Shown here: piece by piece, positions 36,971-50,288 of the stretch
Layout: each line of letters begins with the position of its first letter
How positions within the stretch are numbered: position 1 is the first letter of the stretch
Source: Marsupella aquatica
Lineage: Eukaryota; Marchantiophyta
Assembly (NCBI GenBank): GCA_973895155.1
Contig: OZ316891.1
Coordinates: 7,750,001 to 7,814,000 of the forward strand
Direction of reading: 5' to 3'
DNA length: 64,000 nucleotides
Program-made: the position numbers and the translations under genes
The notes under the pieces: generated by a model
What the model was told of the DNA's origin: nothing
What the model saw: the letters and a program-made list of their open reading frames with translations, nothing else
The model's database searches: none

Positions 36971-37375
36971 TGTGGATGGAGAGAAGATAGGATATTATAT
37001 ATATGAAACCGATGGTATTGACAAGCAAACAATGAGCATTCAGACTCGTTATCATATACTTTGGTCACGTGCCTCGTTTATTATTTGCCCAAACCACATT
37101 AGCACCACTACACTACTATAGAGTATAGACTACGTTGGTGGTCCCCATCCGTCTCTCCGTTTGCATGATGAGTTCTCGATGGTCCCGTCTGTGTGCTCTT
37201 GACGAGAGGCCCACAGCTCCTCAACGTCGGCTTCAACGCCTTTCCATCATCCATTCGGATGTCCAGTGCTAATTTCGTTGGGGACGCACTCAATGGCGCT
37301 CCACATTTTCAAACAGAACACTTGAGCGCGAGCTTTGTAACATCACCAACTTACTTACTCCTCTGTGGCCGAAGC

Positions 37376-38065
37376 CTTTCAGCCTGTGATGATTGCTTTC
37401 CGCTTGAGTTGCTGCTGTTCGTGAATGGTCATTCGGTGCCAACGAACTGAAAAGTTGGGAGGGATTTCGCCGTTTGCTACATCATCAACGTTGTATGGGC
37501 GAAGGCTCTCAACCTGTGATTATTGCCTCCCGCTAGACAGAGTTGTTAGTGTTTTTGAATGGTCATTCTGTGCCAACGAAGTGGAAAGTTGGGAGGGATT
37601 TCGACCTTTGCGACATCGTCGACGTTCTGTGGCTGAAGCCTCTCAACCTATGACTATTGCCTTCCGCTAGAGTTGTTATTGTTCGTGAATGGTCATTCAG
37701 GGCCAACGAATTGGAAAGTTGGGAGGAATTTCGACCTTTTTCCAACGTCATCATCGACGTTCCATGGCCGGAGCCTTTCGACCTGTGATTATTGCCTTCC
37801 GCTAGGCAGAGTTGTTGCTGTTCGTGAATGGTCATTCAGCGTCAACGAACTGGAAGCCTGGGAGGGATTGTGACGATCTTACTGATTGAGACGCGACATC
37901 AGGGGAGCAGATCCCGTTGCAGGCTTTCGAGCGTTCCGCAACGAGGACGGACATTGAATTGGAAGGAGTTTTGATTTGAACGAAATTTCAGATAACCTAT
38001 GATTATTGCCTTCCGCTAGTCAGAGCTGTTGATGTTCGTGAATGGTCATTCAGTGCCAACGAACT
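37376..38065. repeat. ~130-bp minisatellite upstream of the DUF3143 gene
   Basis: Five copies of a unit beginning CTGTGATTATTGCCTTCCGC and including GTGAATGGTCATTCAGTGCC start at about 37384, 37514, 37648, 37783 and 37997. Spacing is 130, 134, 135 and then about 214 bp. Units differ by substitutions and short indels. The array ends about 170 bp before the ATG of the next gene, so it lies in its promoter or 5' leader. Confidence 0.88.
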
Positions 38066-38230
38066 AGAATTAGGGAGGGATTGCGACGATCTTGCTGATT
38101 GAGATCCCGTTGCAGGCTTTCGAGCGGGCCGCAAGGAGGACGGACATTGGACTGAAAGGAATTTTGATTTGAACGAATTTCAGATAAGAGGGAAAGAGTT
38201 TTTTTCCGGTTCAAGGAATCGCGAGCTCTC

Positions 38231-40304
38231 ATGTCCCTCCCCGCTGATACATTCGGTCGTCTCTTGTGTGGCGCCAGCGCCTCAACTTGCAGCAGCTCAA
38301 CATGGAGCTCCAGCGGCGGTTGTGGCAAGGTGCATAATTCCCTTGCGCAGCGGCAACGAGGTGGGACGGTCTGTCCTTTCCCGGCACTTCAGATTGAGAG
38401 CTTCGCTGCCGGACACGGAAGATGTGGGAGGGAAATCTGTCCAGGGATTAGAAGATCTTTCGCCGATAGATTTGCGGGAGAGGTAATATCGGAAAGTAGG
38501 TCAAGAGTTTATTGTCAGGTCGGAGGAGGAGGTAGCAATTTGACTGTGGAAGATTGGACGAAGAAGCTTCCTGCGAAGAGGAAAGCATTGTACTCGCACA
38601 GTTTGCCTTGCATTGAGGCCTGGCTCCACAGCTTGGGTTTCGTTCAGAACAAAGAAGATCGGGCTGTGTGGACCATCGAGAGGCCTGATTGGCATGCTCA
38701 ACTCTCACTCGACCTCACCGATCTTTACATCAGGTTATTTCTGCCAATTAATTGCCTCTCTTGTCTTCTTTTCTCTGGTAACTGGCTGCATGGGATTCAT
38801 TTCAGTCAGCGCCATTTTGTCATCGTGGATGTCTTGATGGCGAACGAGAGGTCTTTGTGGGTATTCTCGACAGTTATTCAGAGATTTCCCGGCTTCCAGT
38901 CAAGATATAAACAATGTGCATTCATTGGGAATTTATTTTCACAATTTTACACGGTCGCTAGATCTGTGCTCCCTGTGTCTGTTCAATTTTCTGAGTCATG
39001 ATTCTCTCTGGAAGTCCCTGGCCCCGAAGCATCTAATTGTGGTGGTATGCCCTCTCAAACTAACCGTGTCGCTAGTAAGATTCTAAGGTTTTGTAAAAAC
39101 TGCAGTGAAAAGCCCCCCGCCAGACTCCGGCTTCTAACCCTCTTGCCTCATGCACCCAATATATCCTTGACAGTAATGTCGTCCTCGTCTACTGATGGGT
39201 AGATCGTCTTTCGGTTTCAAGGCAAAAATAGGAATTGTGTCTTCTTTCAATCTTATCACCTCGTATTCATAGCCTCCTCCTCCTTTTTCATCGTGAATGC
39301 CATCTCGGTTCTGCAACTCTATGGTTTTTAAAAGCCGTCAACTAATTGCTGCATATGATTTTGACCTCTGGTACTGTCGTAATCAGACGTCCTTCAGACA
39401 TTACAAACCCCGGGTGCTACTCCATTTGTCGCTGTGTGCAGGGGTTAGGGCGTGGAAAAGATAACCTTCAATAAGGAATGATTGCTTAGAAACACCCAAT
39501 TCCTTCTCTCCTAACACACAGACGAAACTGTGTATGTAATCTACCGATGTGCTCTAGTAAATTGGTCTTCCTTCTCGATTGTTGGGGAACTTTACCAGAA
39601 GTCAAGCGGAAGCTCAAGGACTAGGGACTTAATCAGATATAGTAGTTGCTGGCCTACTGATGTCTCTCAAGAGTTTATGCGAACACGTTTCACTGAGCTA
39701 CATATACGTTGCAAGGATAAGGGCTTCCTCCTACAGCTACTAAGATATTATTTATTGATGGTAATTTTATTTGGCTCCTCACATTTTTTCCACTGCACTT
39801 TGTTACGAAGACCTGGAGTGTTGAATTTCCTTTGTCTGTCTTTCCATGTCCGTCGACAACAACATTGCGTTTGCATATTTGCTACCATTGTTGTTTCATT
39901 CTCAATGGACCGTGTCGCCAGTCTGCTATTAAGGAATGGTATCACATGAGCATTGGCCGAGATGATTTTCTCTTCCACACGCAATAGAGTAACGGATTAG
40001 TCCATTATTGCAATTTCTGGAAGACCTTCTGCACTGACGCGAATGCAGGCTTTAAAATAAAATTTGGTGCGGTATGTTTACATTTTACTTTTGGGCTAAG
40101 AAAGTCTAGTCTAGGGGAGTGATGTTAAAAGGTGTAGCTCTCACAGAAAAAGTAATACCGACATTCGTTTCTCACTTCTTGGACGATACTTGTTGCAGAT
40201 ACCTAAAAAAGGGACCAGGGAAAATGGAGCGGGATATTGAAAGGAAATTCAGCTATGCACTAAGCAGGGAAGATCTCGAAAATGCAATTCTTGGTGGTCC
40301 TTGA
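38231..40304 (+). CDS. DUF3143-family protein, probably plastid-targeted
   Basis: Two exons, 38231-38733 and 40199-40304, with a 1,465-bp intron. The donor GTTATT follows ATCAG and the acceptor is TTGCAG, joining in phase to give LYIRYLKKGPG. The product is 202 aa. The C-terminal domain (about 118-200) contains ALYSHSLPCIEAWLHSLGF, VWTIERPDWHAQLSLDL and the exon-2 end RKFSYALSREDLENAILGGP. This is the conserved DUF3143 pattern, known from cyanobacteria and plant chloroplasts; its biochemical role is not established. Residues 1-100 are rich in Ser, Arg and Gly and low in acidic residues, like a chloroplast transit peptide. The first in-frame ATG is at 38231, and an alternative overlapping frame at 38169 lacks the domain. 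A minisatellite lies just upstream. The coding region is intact. Confidence 0.87.
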
Positions 40305-42692
40305 CCTTACTGGTTTGTTAGTTGTGACATGGACTTGCCCTCGTTGATAAATTACCGCTTGGCCATTCCTTGATTTGTAATTTGCTCTCATGGACACGCT
40401 GTATTACATTTGATTCGATTCGTGTGAGTTGTGATCAAACTTATCTGCTTGTTGTTCACGAAGGGAGGTGAGGGCTTTCTTCGTCCATTTATATCTAGGT
40501 GCTAGATCAGGTCAGTAACTTCTCGATTCGACTGCACAAGTGGAAATGGCCCCAGATTGGAAAGCAAGAGACAAGAGTTAAACTCTCACAAGGGATCGAA
40601 TTGGACCTTGCAATCTAGATGTTGATGAAAGAAGACGACGGTTGTAATCAACAATACACAAGCGGAAGGTTCACTAATGTCTTTGGGAAGAGTTGACACA
40701 ATTTTTGTAGTCTGGTCTCCAGAATTTACCGAAAAAGAAGAATTTATGACCATAGCTCAAAATCTTCACAAAAACTACATTGATCCCATTTGAATTGCAT
40801 TTGGATTGTTGAGCTGCACGAAAAGTTCCTTCGCAGGACCCAGAAGTTCATTCCAGTAAGACCCATTGTTTCACATCAAATGCTTCACATTGCATTAGAC
40901 GGCTGCTATGCCTTCTTGGACACTTCTTCAAACAGGAATCACTGAAGAGCTTGAATAGAATACTGTGTCAGATCCAATTTTCAAGTGCCTGACAGAGTGT
41001 TTCAGACAAAGCTATACCCACTCTACATAGTTCCCCTGACTTTGAATGTTAGGCAACTATTCCAGGTGGGAAGCCCATGGGTGTCTTCCTTGAATTTGGA
41101 GCCATGAAATGTCACTAAGGCCTTGGCCACACCAGGGTAAAGTCGGAGAGGGTCCTAAGGGGGGAGTCCACAGTGTTCTTTTGTAGAAAGGGGTTGTCAG
41201 AACAGTCAAATTCCTGAAGTAGGCCGTGTTTGCCAAATGCCTCGTTTGAATCAAGGTTTGAATCCGAACTGGTATGTGGGCTTCCCAATCTTTGGGCAGA
41301 AGTGGCAGTGGAGTCAACTTACTGCCAATCTCCTCCCTTTCGGACAGGATAGGATATTTCAACCAAGTGTCCTACCTTCGATGGGGAAACAATTGGCTGG
41401 AATTGATCCCTCTGAGAGTGCCAAACACTTCTGGCTTCCAGAGACCATACAATATTTATAAACTATGTTTTATTTTATTATTTTATTAGATTGCCACCTT
41501 GTTGTTAGAATTATTGCTTTACTGGCCTTTTTTGTTTAATTAGTACAGTCTCACCTTTCCACCATTTGGTGGTTAAATACTCTAACCAAGGTTAGCCTGT
41601 CAGGTTCCAGTGGCAAAGATCGAACCATCTTCCTTTATTTGATAGTTTCAGGGATCTCTCCCAACCCAACCAAGGGGGTGAATCGCTTGAATTGCTCTGC
41701 CCCAGGACACCCTCGTACATGGGTCACCCTCATTTGGAGATCAGTGATGAGAGTATTTAGTCAGGGACAATTGTAGAACTGGGTAATGTTGCCATCATTC
41801 AGAAAAGCTAGAAATATCTTGATATATTGTACAAATAATTACAGCACAAAGGGGGTGTTATACTTAGAGGAAAGAACTTGAGGATTCCAGGGGGCACCAA
41901 TATGACAGCCACAAGATTTTAGGAGACACCAGTATATCAAGTTCTTGAGTTTTCCTTGCATGGCATATTTCATATGATAGCCAAAGAATTTGTGCTGTAG
42001 GTGTCAAAGCCCTAAACAAGATGTACGGAAATGTTGCAGGGTTAAACAAAAGACCTAGGTTCAGATAAACCAGTTGGTAGAAGTGGCTCTGATGAGGCTC
42101 CTGGATTGATTCAAATAAGGACCACTCTCATGGCTACAAGGTTTGAGGAAGACACATCAACAGTCATGGACAGAGACCTTTTGCCCAAATAAGCAAAGGG
42201 TGCCAATGAATGAGTGGTAGGGTTTCTTAATGAAGTTTGAATGGATTCAAATTTAGACCCTAAAGTGGCTGCGGATCCTGGAGTACAAGGGGGGCAATAA
42301 TCAAAAACAATGTTCAGCAAGTATCTAGTGTGCCTCTTGTAAGAGGCCAAGACATCATAAAAGATGATCGTGGGCAGGGCAGAGGAGCCAAAATCCTTTA
42401 GAGGAAGGGGCAATTCATGAGAGAATGGATGTTGCATCATTTAAATATGTCCACCCTAAAAGACAATGTTAAGGCAGGATAGTAGAGGAATTCATGATGA
42501 AGAAAGAGGCAATTTTGTGTTTGGCAAAAGGATAATGAGTGGCAATTTTTAGCCAACTATGAGGGCTGGGATGTCCCTGTGGCTTGGTTTGATCTCAAAG
42601 AGCAGAGCAAACTTTCATTAAATTAGTACTATGCCTGCGGTTTGTTAAGAGGCAGGACAACAGGATATAAAATTACACACTTGGCACAAGAC
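40305..42692. other. No gene recognised
   Basis: Intergenic or 5' region of the next gene, with only short unrecognised frames. Extra 5' exons of the TPR gene could lie here, but none is convincing. Confidence 0.4.
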
Positions 42693-45600
42693 ATGGAGGG
42701 CACCGGTATGGATTTGCTTATCATGAAGGAGCCCATTTCAAGGCTACAAGCTGTTGAGGATGCAGCAGTTCAAGCTCTTGACTTTGGTGATCATGATCGG
42801 GCTTTATTCTTGCGCATGCAGGTATAGTAGAAAGATTAAAAAATTCATCACTTTAGGGGCCTCTCAAGCAGATTCATTTCCTGTTTCCTTCACAAAATCA
42901 AGGCTCAACAGCCATACATTCATAGGCAGTGTGACTATCATAGCCATTGTTCACCTCGCTTTGCTGCTCAAGAACCTCACTATTACGAAGATGTTAGTTT
43001 TAAATTGGAATGGACCAAACACTGCTTCATCAAATTTAATTGGTCACATCCTCACCTCACAATTCATTGACAGCCATAATTCTATGAGAGATAGATTTGA
43101 GACCCTTCAATTTGAAATTTTGCATGCACTCAAATGGTACCATTTGATTTCTAGGATGAAACGGGTGATTGTTTAACCCTTTTGGAGTCAAAACTAGTAA
43201 AACTGTGGTGTTAATGGAGGCTTAACAAAGGACTACTATAGAGGATGAGGACATGTAATGCAACAACTTTTAGGGTTCATCAATGTTGGCAAGTCAATTT
43301 TGGCACGCTGTGCATGCTGCCATATTTTTAATAAATAAGATCCCATGAGAGCAAACTCACTAAAAGATATTCATGGCTGCATGGAAGTGGTCCATCTAAC
43401 ATTCAAGCATTTTGCTTTCAAGGCATTGGCATTGGCTAAGCTTTGTATGGACGACCCTAATGTTGCGGAGAAAGACACAATTTTGGCAAAGGCGCATCTT
43501 CAACTAAGTGCTACATACCTTTCCATGGTATGCTATCTATTTCAACCTACCATGTGTCCTGTCCATTCAAAACATTGGCTGCTTAGGTCAAGTTCTGCTA
43601 GAAATCTGTAATACCATAACCTGGAAACAAATCTAGAAATGCCTAGAACCTTGCAATCATTGCAGGCTCCCCAAACCAAAGTTAGGAACATGATGCAATG
43701 TTAAACCTCATTCAAGTTGTAAACCTACAAAATACTAGTAGGCATTTTGCTTCACTATTTTTTGAGCACTGAAGTTGGCTCATTCATTGTGAGTGGGTTG
43801 CAGGGGTTTGGAGACCAGGCATATTGGCATGCACAAAGGGTGGGTGTTGCACAAACTTCTAATGTGCCTCCACACGGCCCTAAACAATCTGTGATACCAT
43901 ATATGCTTGCAACATGAATAGCAGAAATGCATGGTTAGCCTGACATCCAATTTCCTCCTACCTCTGGAAGCTTTGCCATTATCCTGGTCAACTCCCCCCC
44001 CCAACCACCACCAAAAAAAGAGAAAACAAAAAAACCCACAAAAACTTACCAAGTTTGCCCCCCCCCCCCCCCCTTCCCCGATATTCAAGGGAACCCTCAC
44101 TTAATAGATTGGTCCAAGTCTCTGTTGAAGGTTGCGTATTGTAGGTTTTGGTCCTTTCTAGATGTAAATGGTGATGAGTAGATAGATTACGATCACATTT
44201 TGAAATGATTTTTCATAGGTATTGCCAAATACTGCCAAAAGTTTATCATAGTTGGCATTTTTTGAATGACATTATAAGTAATTGACCAAAGTTGTCAAAC
44301 TGTGGCAGGCCATGGATTCTGGTGATCCAAGAAGAAGTGGGGGTGTTACCGTTGGAAACAATATCTTGCTTGTGTCAATTCTGCTTGCACTTGCCAAAGC
44401 AATGCTGATGCGTATGCCCCTGAACAGACACATTGGTCTTGAATTCTCTGCACATCTCACTTCACACAAGTGGATAAGGCCCCGACAAAATTTTTATATG
44501 AGATTAGAACCCAAACCAAGCCATCCACGAGCCTGGGTTTTTGCTGGAAAACACTCATGCATCTTCCCGAGGGTTATTAGGGGTTAGTGTTGCAAGCTTT
44601 TATTCATGCTCCATCTCACAGTTATCCATAGTTTGGCTCAATCGATCAACTAGAACGCTAAGTCAAATGGTCAACCCAAACAACGGTGATTGTCACCTAA
44701 TCTAAGCCAATTATTTAGCCCACTCTACCTTTAAAAATGTCACATCTATCCCACATCCATTCAAGAAATGGCTTATATATCTTGAATTGGTTCTTGGGTA
44801 GAATCACTTCTATCTTCAGTTGTAGGGGACTGCAACCTTTTTCAAGTTTTCCAACATGAACCACAGGCAGAGGCAGAGGCAGAGAGAAGGGGGGGGGGGG
44901 GGAGGCGGGGCAGAATGGCCAGTGGGGTTGGTCCCAAGTTTTGTTACTCCATGATTTTTTCTCCTTAAGTTTTTGAAAGCGGCAAGCCTGGTGACTTACA
45001 GTAAAGTAGGTGTGAGGCTTATCATCAGATTTGCCTTAGTTTTCTTTAAGATGCTTGTCACATGAGTTTATGATCATATTTGCTTCTATTGTTGTAAAAA
45101 ATTGATCATGCTCACCTGGGTTTTCTAATGTATTTCATTCCAAACCATGTATAGGAGCGGATGCAAGATGCCAAAGCTACTTAACAAGGGCACTTCAAAT
45201 AAATACAGATCTCACAAGTGATATTGTAATTCCCCTTAAACATCCTTAAGTCTGAAAAGTATTATTCTTTATAGATACATGCATTGCAGCAAATAGTACC
45301 AAACCATTCAAAACATAATGAAATACCCAAAATTGAAAAAGAAAAAGAAAATGCAAAGCCAAGACAACTAGGGAAAGTTTACAGATAAGAAAATTCTGAT
45401 GTTCAAATTTATTTACCTATTTGAGATTAATTTTGATGTACAAATTTCTACCATGATCTTTAAACTTTATCTCTAGAAATGATGTCAGGTGGATCTTTCA
45501 CCCCTCAAAACAATGTAACCTCTTAATGAGACATGACATTGTTAGATAAAATAATTCTTACGCTTCCTGCTGCCCAAGAAGTAATTCTTACATATAAAAA

Positions 45601-48215
45601 GCCTGGATGAAGAAAAGCCCTATCCAATGAAAATGGTAGGGCATAGGGGTACAACACATGAACTCACATACATTGTGGGGCTAGGATGGGGAAGGGAGTA
45701 GCCTTAGATTGAAGCAAAGATACATAGAAGAAAACTCTAGAACCCAATGCTGCATTTTACTAGCACTACAGAAGGAGAAAAAATTAAAAATTAAATTCTT
45801 GATATGCTCTTTGGCTAACTTTCCAAAATATACACTTATTGTATTCCCTGTCAATAAATAACTCATTTTGCATACAGGACCCATCTAATGCTGTCATACA
45901 TGAAGCATTTGGAGACCTCTTTGTTTTTGCAAAAGACAGTGGTGCACCAATGATAGAAAATGATACCCAAGGAATGAAAAGATCCAACAAAAGGCACTCT
46001 GGAGGCAAGTCTCCAAAATCACCAAAAACTCCTACAAGCCCTACAAATAGTCTCCAAGTTGGAGCTATGGATGAGACCAACCAGGATTTCTATGAAAGGG
46101 GTTTGTCATACTTTGACAAGGTTCTCTTTCTTTTGCTATTCATAATACATGAATGCAATTCTTTGGTGTCTCAAACTCTTTCATATACAGACAGTGCTAC
46201 TACAAAATTCTATATTATGTTCATATCAAAAGGGCTTTATCAACACTTCTCTTGACATCACTAGGGGTTGTCAGGAGAAAACATTGTAGATGATGTAGTG
46301 ATATATATATTTTTGGAGAGTCGCAGGCATGGGAGCTTATCAACAAGTCAGTTAATGGAACAGTCAAAAGAAGTGGAAAGAAGGTGACTGTCCATCCTGC
46401 CCTTGCACAACTCTACGGCAAAATTGCTAAGGTAAGTCTTCCTACTTTTCACATAATATCTTATGGTGGAGGAGGTGGATCTTGAAGCTTAATCCATTCT
46501 GTTGTTCATTCTCCCCTTGACATAAGATTGTCCTAAAATAGAAGAACTTGCAAATGTCTTGCACAAGCCTTCTTCTCTTATTGGCATCAAAGATGACATA
46601 TATGCTCAGAAGAAGAAACTGTTGGGTTCCTTGAATGATTTTGCAGACCAAAACTAAACAAGGTCATGATGACGAAGCAGCCGACTTGTATGAGAAAGCC
46701 ATTAGTTCACATGAAAAAGCCACTGTACCAAATGGCTCTGCAGTTGCTCATTTAAATTATGAGCTGGGTTGTACATATCATAGGCTGAAGGTATACAAAC
46801 AGATTTTGTTTTGTGTGAAACTTCTTGAATATTTTCCAGATTCACAATGGACTTTCTGATTTCCAATTACCCAAAGTTGAAATTGATCTCCCATCTAAAG
46901 TACGCCTTGGGCATGATGTAGAAGTACAGCGACGCAATGTCATCGCTTGATAAAGCCTCAAAGTTTTGTGATGAGCAAAAGGATATTGGAAGGAGTGACC
47001 CACTTGCTCTAGTCATACAAAAAGAACAAGGAATCACCATGTATGATAAACGTGACTATGAAAAGGCGAGGGGCATATTTGAGGAGCTCCTACAACTTCA
47101 GCACAAGGAGTATGGTGGTGGCAGCGTAATGGTGGCCGAGGTGACCCACTCTTAATTCAAATCCACAAGTGACTTCTTGAAAGTTAATTATATTGAAAAT
47201 CTAGAAATCTTTCATCTCCAGAATATTCAAAATTTTAATTTGTTCTTAAATTCCACAAACAAATCTATGGGGATCCTTTCATAATCTTTTATATTGTCTT
47301 TTGTCACCAACCCCATTCATTCAAGAAATTTTGTTAATTGTGCTAGGGAGAGCCTGTATTGGGTTTAGTCTAGCCTATTTCCAATGCATCTGGAAAAGGT
47401 TGCATTTGTGGCTTTTTTTTCCATTTTTCGTGACCAGGTCATTTCCCCCTTTTATTTGTCACTCACAAATGGTTTCAAGATAGGTTTTTTCTTTGAAAAG
47501 AGATCAAACATCTAAGTGGTACTGGAGATTGACAATTCAATAAAATCTGATAAATTGAATCCGAGATACATCAAATGGACTGTTCTACAAGCAAATGAAA
47601 CTCTTATAGTGCGAAGAATACATATTTACAAAAAAAAACCAAATATAAAACAGGAAACACTTAGTTCCAGCAGAGTTAAACATTCTCAAAGCCTATTCAT
47701 TCAGAGATATTATTGGTCTTTGAAAATAATATATTTATGTGGTATCGTGTAAGAATTATGGAGAGTCAGATTAAGCTTATGAAAAGAGATCTCATGCAAA
47801 ACAAGGCACCAAGACTATCTAATTGGCAGTTCAAGGTCTGTAAATCCATGTTAGACAGTTTGTCATTTCTACAAAATAAGATATAGGTTCAAGATATTGA
47901 ATATGAAACTGAGTAAGCTACTGTAACTATCTGAAATATTTGCTTAAAGTAAAAGTTTAATCATCTAAATGACAAAATGGATGCGGGACGTGGCAGTGGA
48001 AGCTAACATAATTGGTTGTCTTGGCCCTACAGACACTAAAGTATCTGGGAGATTGTGCAATTGGCGTAAAGGATACCTCAGAGGCTTGCCATCGTTATAA
48101 TCGTGCAATTCACATAATGAAAAGAAAATATGGTCCTCATGATCCCAATGTCAGGGAATTAGTTGCTTACATTCGTCAACTTAACCTAGAAGATGATGAT
48201 CAGAGTGGGGAATAA
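42693..48215 (+). CDS. Ten-exon TPR protein, possibly TTC23-like
   Basis: Exons: 42693-42821, 43423-43527, 43804-43839, 44309-44411, 45155-45225, 45878-46120, 46327-46431, 46647-46790, 46922-47140 and 48033-48215. All use GT/AG borders and phases match throughout, giving 445 aa with one stop at the end. Helical repeats of TPR type include ILAKAHLQLSATYLS, QSYLTRALQINTDL, AADLYEKAISSHEKA, YSDAMSSLDKASKFC, YEKARGIFEELLQLQ and ACHRYNRAIHIMKRKYGP. A basic Ser/Pro-rich linker (KSPKSPKTPTSPT) lies between repeats in exon 6. Exon 3 is a 12-codon microexon that restores a broken TPR. The length and the AKAHLQLS...HAQRAM block recall animal TTC23, a ciliary protein, though kinesin-light-chain-like TPR proteins are an alternative. 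The start is the first in-frame ATG after an unclear 5' region, so an upstream exon may be missing. Confidence 0.72.
44058..44902. repeat. Homopolymer C and G tracts within TPR gene introns
   Basis: About 16 consecutive C at 44058-44073 and about 14 G at 44889-44902, one in each of two neighbouring introns (exon 3-4 and exon 4-5). They are prone to length error in assembly and to slippage. Confidence 0.8.
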
Positions 48216-48684
48216 ATAAAATATGTTACTTACTGATCATTAATATCTGTTGTAATGAAGAGTATACTTTCATTCAATTTCCAGATCATTAGATTGAACC
48301 AATTTGCATCCGCATACCATTGTTTCATGAGAAATCGTAAATTAACCAAACTTAATTATCCCCAATCCGGCGCCCAGTTTCAAGGCCATAAACTTCATTG
48401 CACCTTCAACCAGACCTACAAAAACTAAAAATCCAAGAAAAGAACCTGAAACCATCAACTCCAATCTCCATAAACAGCCATTTAAAGGATAAGTTGACCA
48501 AAATAAGCACCAACAGGTAATTATGCTAGATTGTAATATTGAAAATGAAAACTAACTTCCAGAGCATCCAAGGTTCAAATTCAGTGTCTAGGATTTGGCA
48601 CATTTATACACTTGCCTCAGTCTTTAATTCCCTTGGAGTTGTGCTGGACAACCTTAGAGTATATAGCACGTTCATCCTAATAAG

Positions 48685-48835
48685 ACTTATCCAAAGAATT
48701 GAAACAATCATTATAAGAGTTCAAGTGAGGAGACACCTATTTTGACTCATCCAAAAGAATTGAAACAATCATTACAAGAGTTCATGTGAGGAGACACCTA
48801 TTTTGATTACAAGAGTTCATGTGAGGAGTCATTTT
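48685..48835. repeat. ~61-bp tandem repeat, two and a half units
   Basis: AGAATTGAAACAATCATTA and GTGAGGAGACACCTATTTTG recur with a spacing of about 61 bp, and a third partial copy ends near 48830. It lies downstream of the TPR gene. Confidence 0.8.
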
Positions 48836-49569
48836 AATTTGACTAGTTTATGAAATAGTATTGAAATAACTTTTTAAATGTGAGAGAGGTGTAGTACTTT
48901 TTGGTTGAGACAAGTGCATTAATGTGAATGTACTAGTCAATGTATGAGTACAATACTTTGTGATCCACAGATAAGTACCTTAACTTGCTCCATTTTAATT
49001 CTCATCTATTTGGAGAGGCTCTCTATTGAAGTGCCACATGTTGATCCATAAACCATCAATATTGTATACTTTATAACCAATGGAACTATAAGCTGCACTG
49101 GATCAATAAATAGAGTCCTAGTTGCCTGGTTGAAGTGTCTTAGTTTCTCATGCAAGTAAAGAAAAATTACTTAAAATAATAAATAAAGTATAGGGAACTT
49201 AATTAAAATTAAGGAAATGACAAAAAATTAAGGGGCTGGTAGAAATGACTAAATTCTTAATAATAGATGGCAAAAGCATAGATTAGATTGGATTAACATA
49301 AAATACATTGCAAGCAATTGAATAAGACAAGATAGCCAAAGAGTGTCCTGCCATATAGCAGCCTCATAGAGGATATGGCAGCTTGTTTTCAATACCAGTG
49401 TCTATCTCGGGTCAGGAGTGTGAGGACACACATTTTCATGTCCACCTCTTTTTATTGCAAATTTTTTGCTGACCACTATGGAAGGCAGAAAGGAGAGATT
49501 TGGGGCACTGTTGTGACCACAAACCTTTGGTCACTGGCCCGGTATATATTGGGGTAGTGTTGGATAACC

Positions 49570-50288
49570 TTACTTAGATGCTATGGGAGTTCTGTTTCAC
49601 TGTTTAGGACTAGAGCAGAGAATGCATAGTCGACAAATGACATCTGGCAAATAACGACGACGAAAGAGAGTGAGAGAGAGAAAACAGTGAATTTTGAGAA
49701 CCAGCGAGATCGAGAGAGAAAAAGAGTGACAGAGAAGGTGAAGAGTTTCGGACATCCAAGAAGTATTCCTCCATAAATCGTCGAAGGAATTCCTGTAATC
49801 ACCCAAGAGCGGTCCCTTCTTCCGATTCCTCATCCACTTCACTTCAAATTGAACTGAGAGAAATGCAGAGCTGAGCAGAGCAGAGCAGAGAAGAGTAGAG
49901 AAGAGCAGAGCCACGAAGGAAAGTGGAATTTCTAAGGAGGGAAATTTTTCCTTTGAGCTGTAGAGTAGTGTTGGATCGATGCCGTCTCTCGGTGGCCTCG
50001 AGGTCTCGTCGTGCGCTCCTCTAGTTGCGTGCCTCGATTCGATGGGACTGCTCTGCGATGAATGAGGTTTCTGGAAGCTGCAGAAATCGAACAATAGAGT
50101 TGTTGATCGAGATCGTTGTTGTCGCTGCTGCTGCTTTGAGAAGAGGCTGAAGTGATGCAGCAGTCCGGAAGGGATGAGAGGGCGGTAACCGGAGACGCAA
50201 TTGGGACAGGAAAGGAGGAAAGGGCTTTAGAAATGCGCACCAGGGGATGACGCGCGCTTCGGTGCAAGATATGTTATGTTATTGAGCA
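49570..50288 (+). promoter_or_regulatory. Likely promoter and 5' leader of the thioredoxin-AlgH gene
   Basis: G/A-rich sequence with GAGAGA and GCAGAGCAGA runs (49660-49720, 49855-49910) leads to the ATG at 50289. No clear TATA box is seen. GA-rich tracts are common around plant transcription starts. Function is inferred from position only. Confidence 0.3.

Noticed and set aside
38169-38486. Alternative 105-codon frame over the DUF3143 first exon
   Set aside because: It lacks the domain, ends before it, and is out of frame with the conserved C-terminus. It may be an artefact of the G/C-rich leader.
42693-48215. Kinesin-light-chain-related (KLCR) assignment
   Set aside because: The order and text of the repeats do not match what I remember of plant KLCR proteins. 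Kept as an alternative only.
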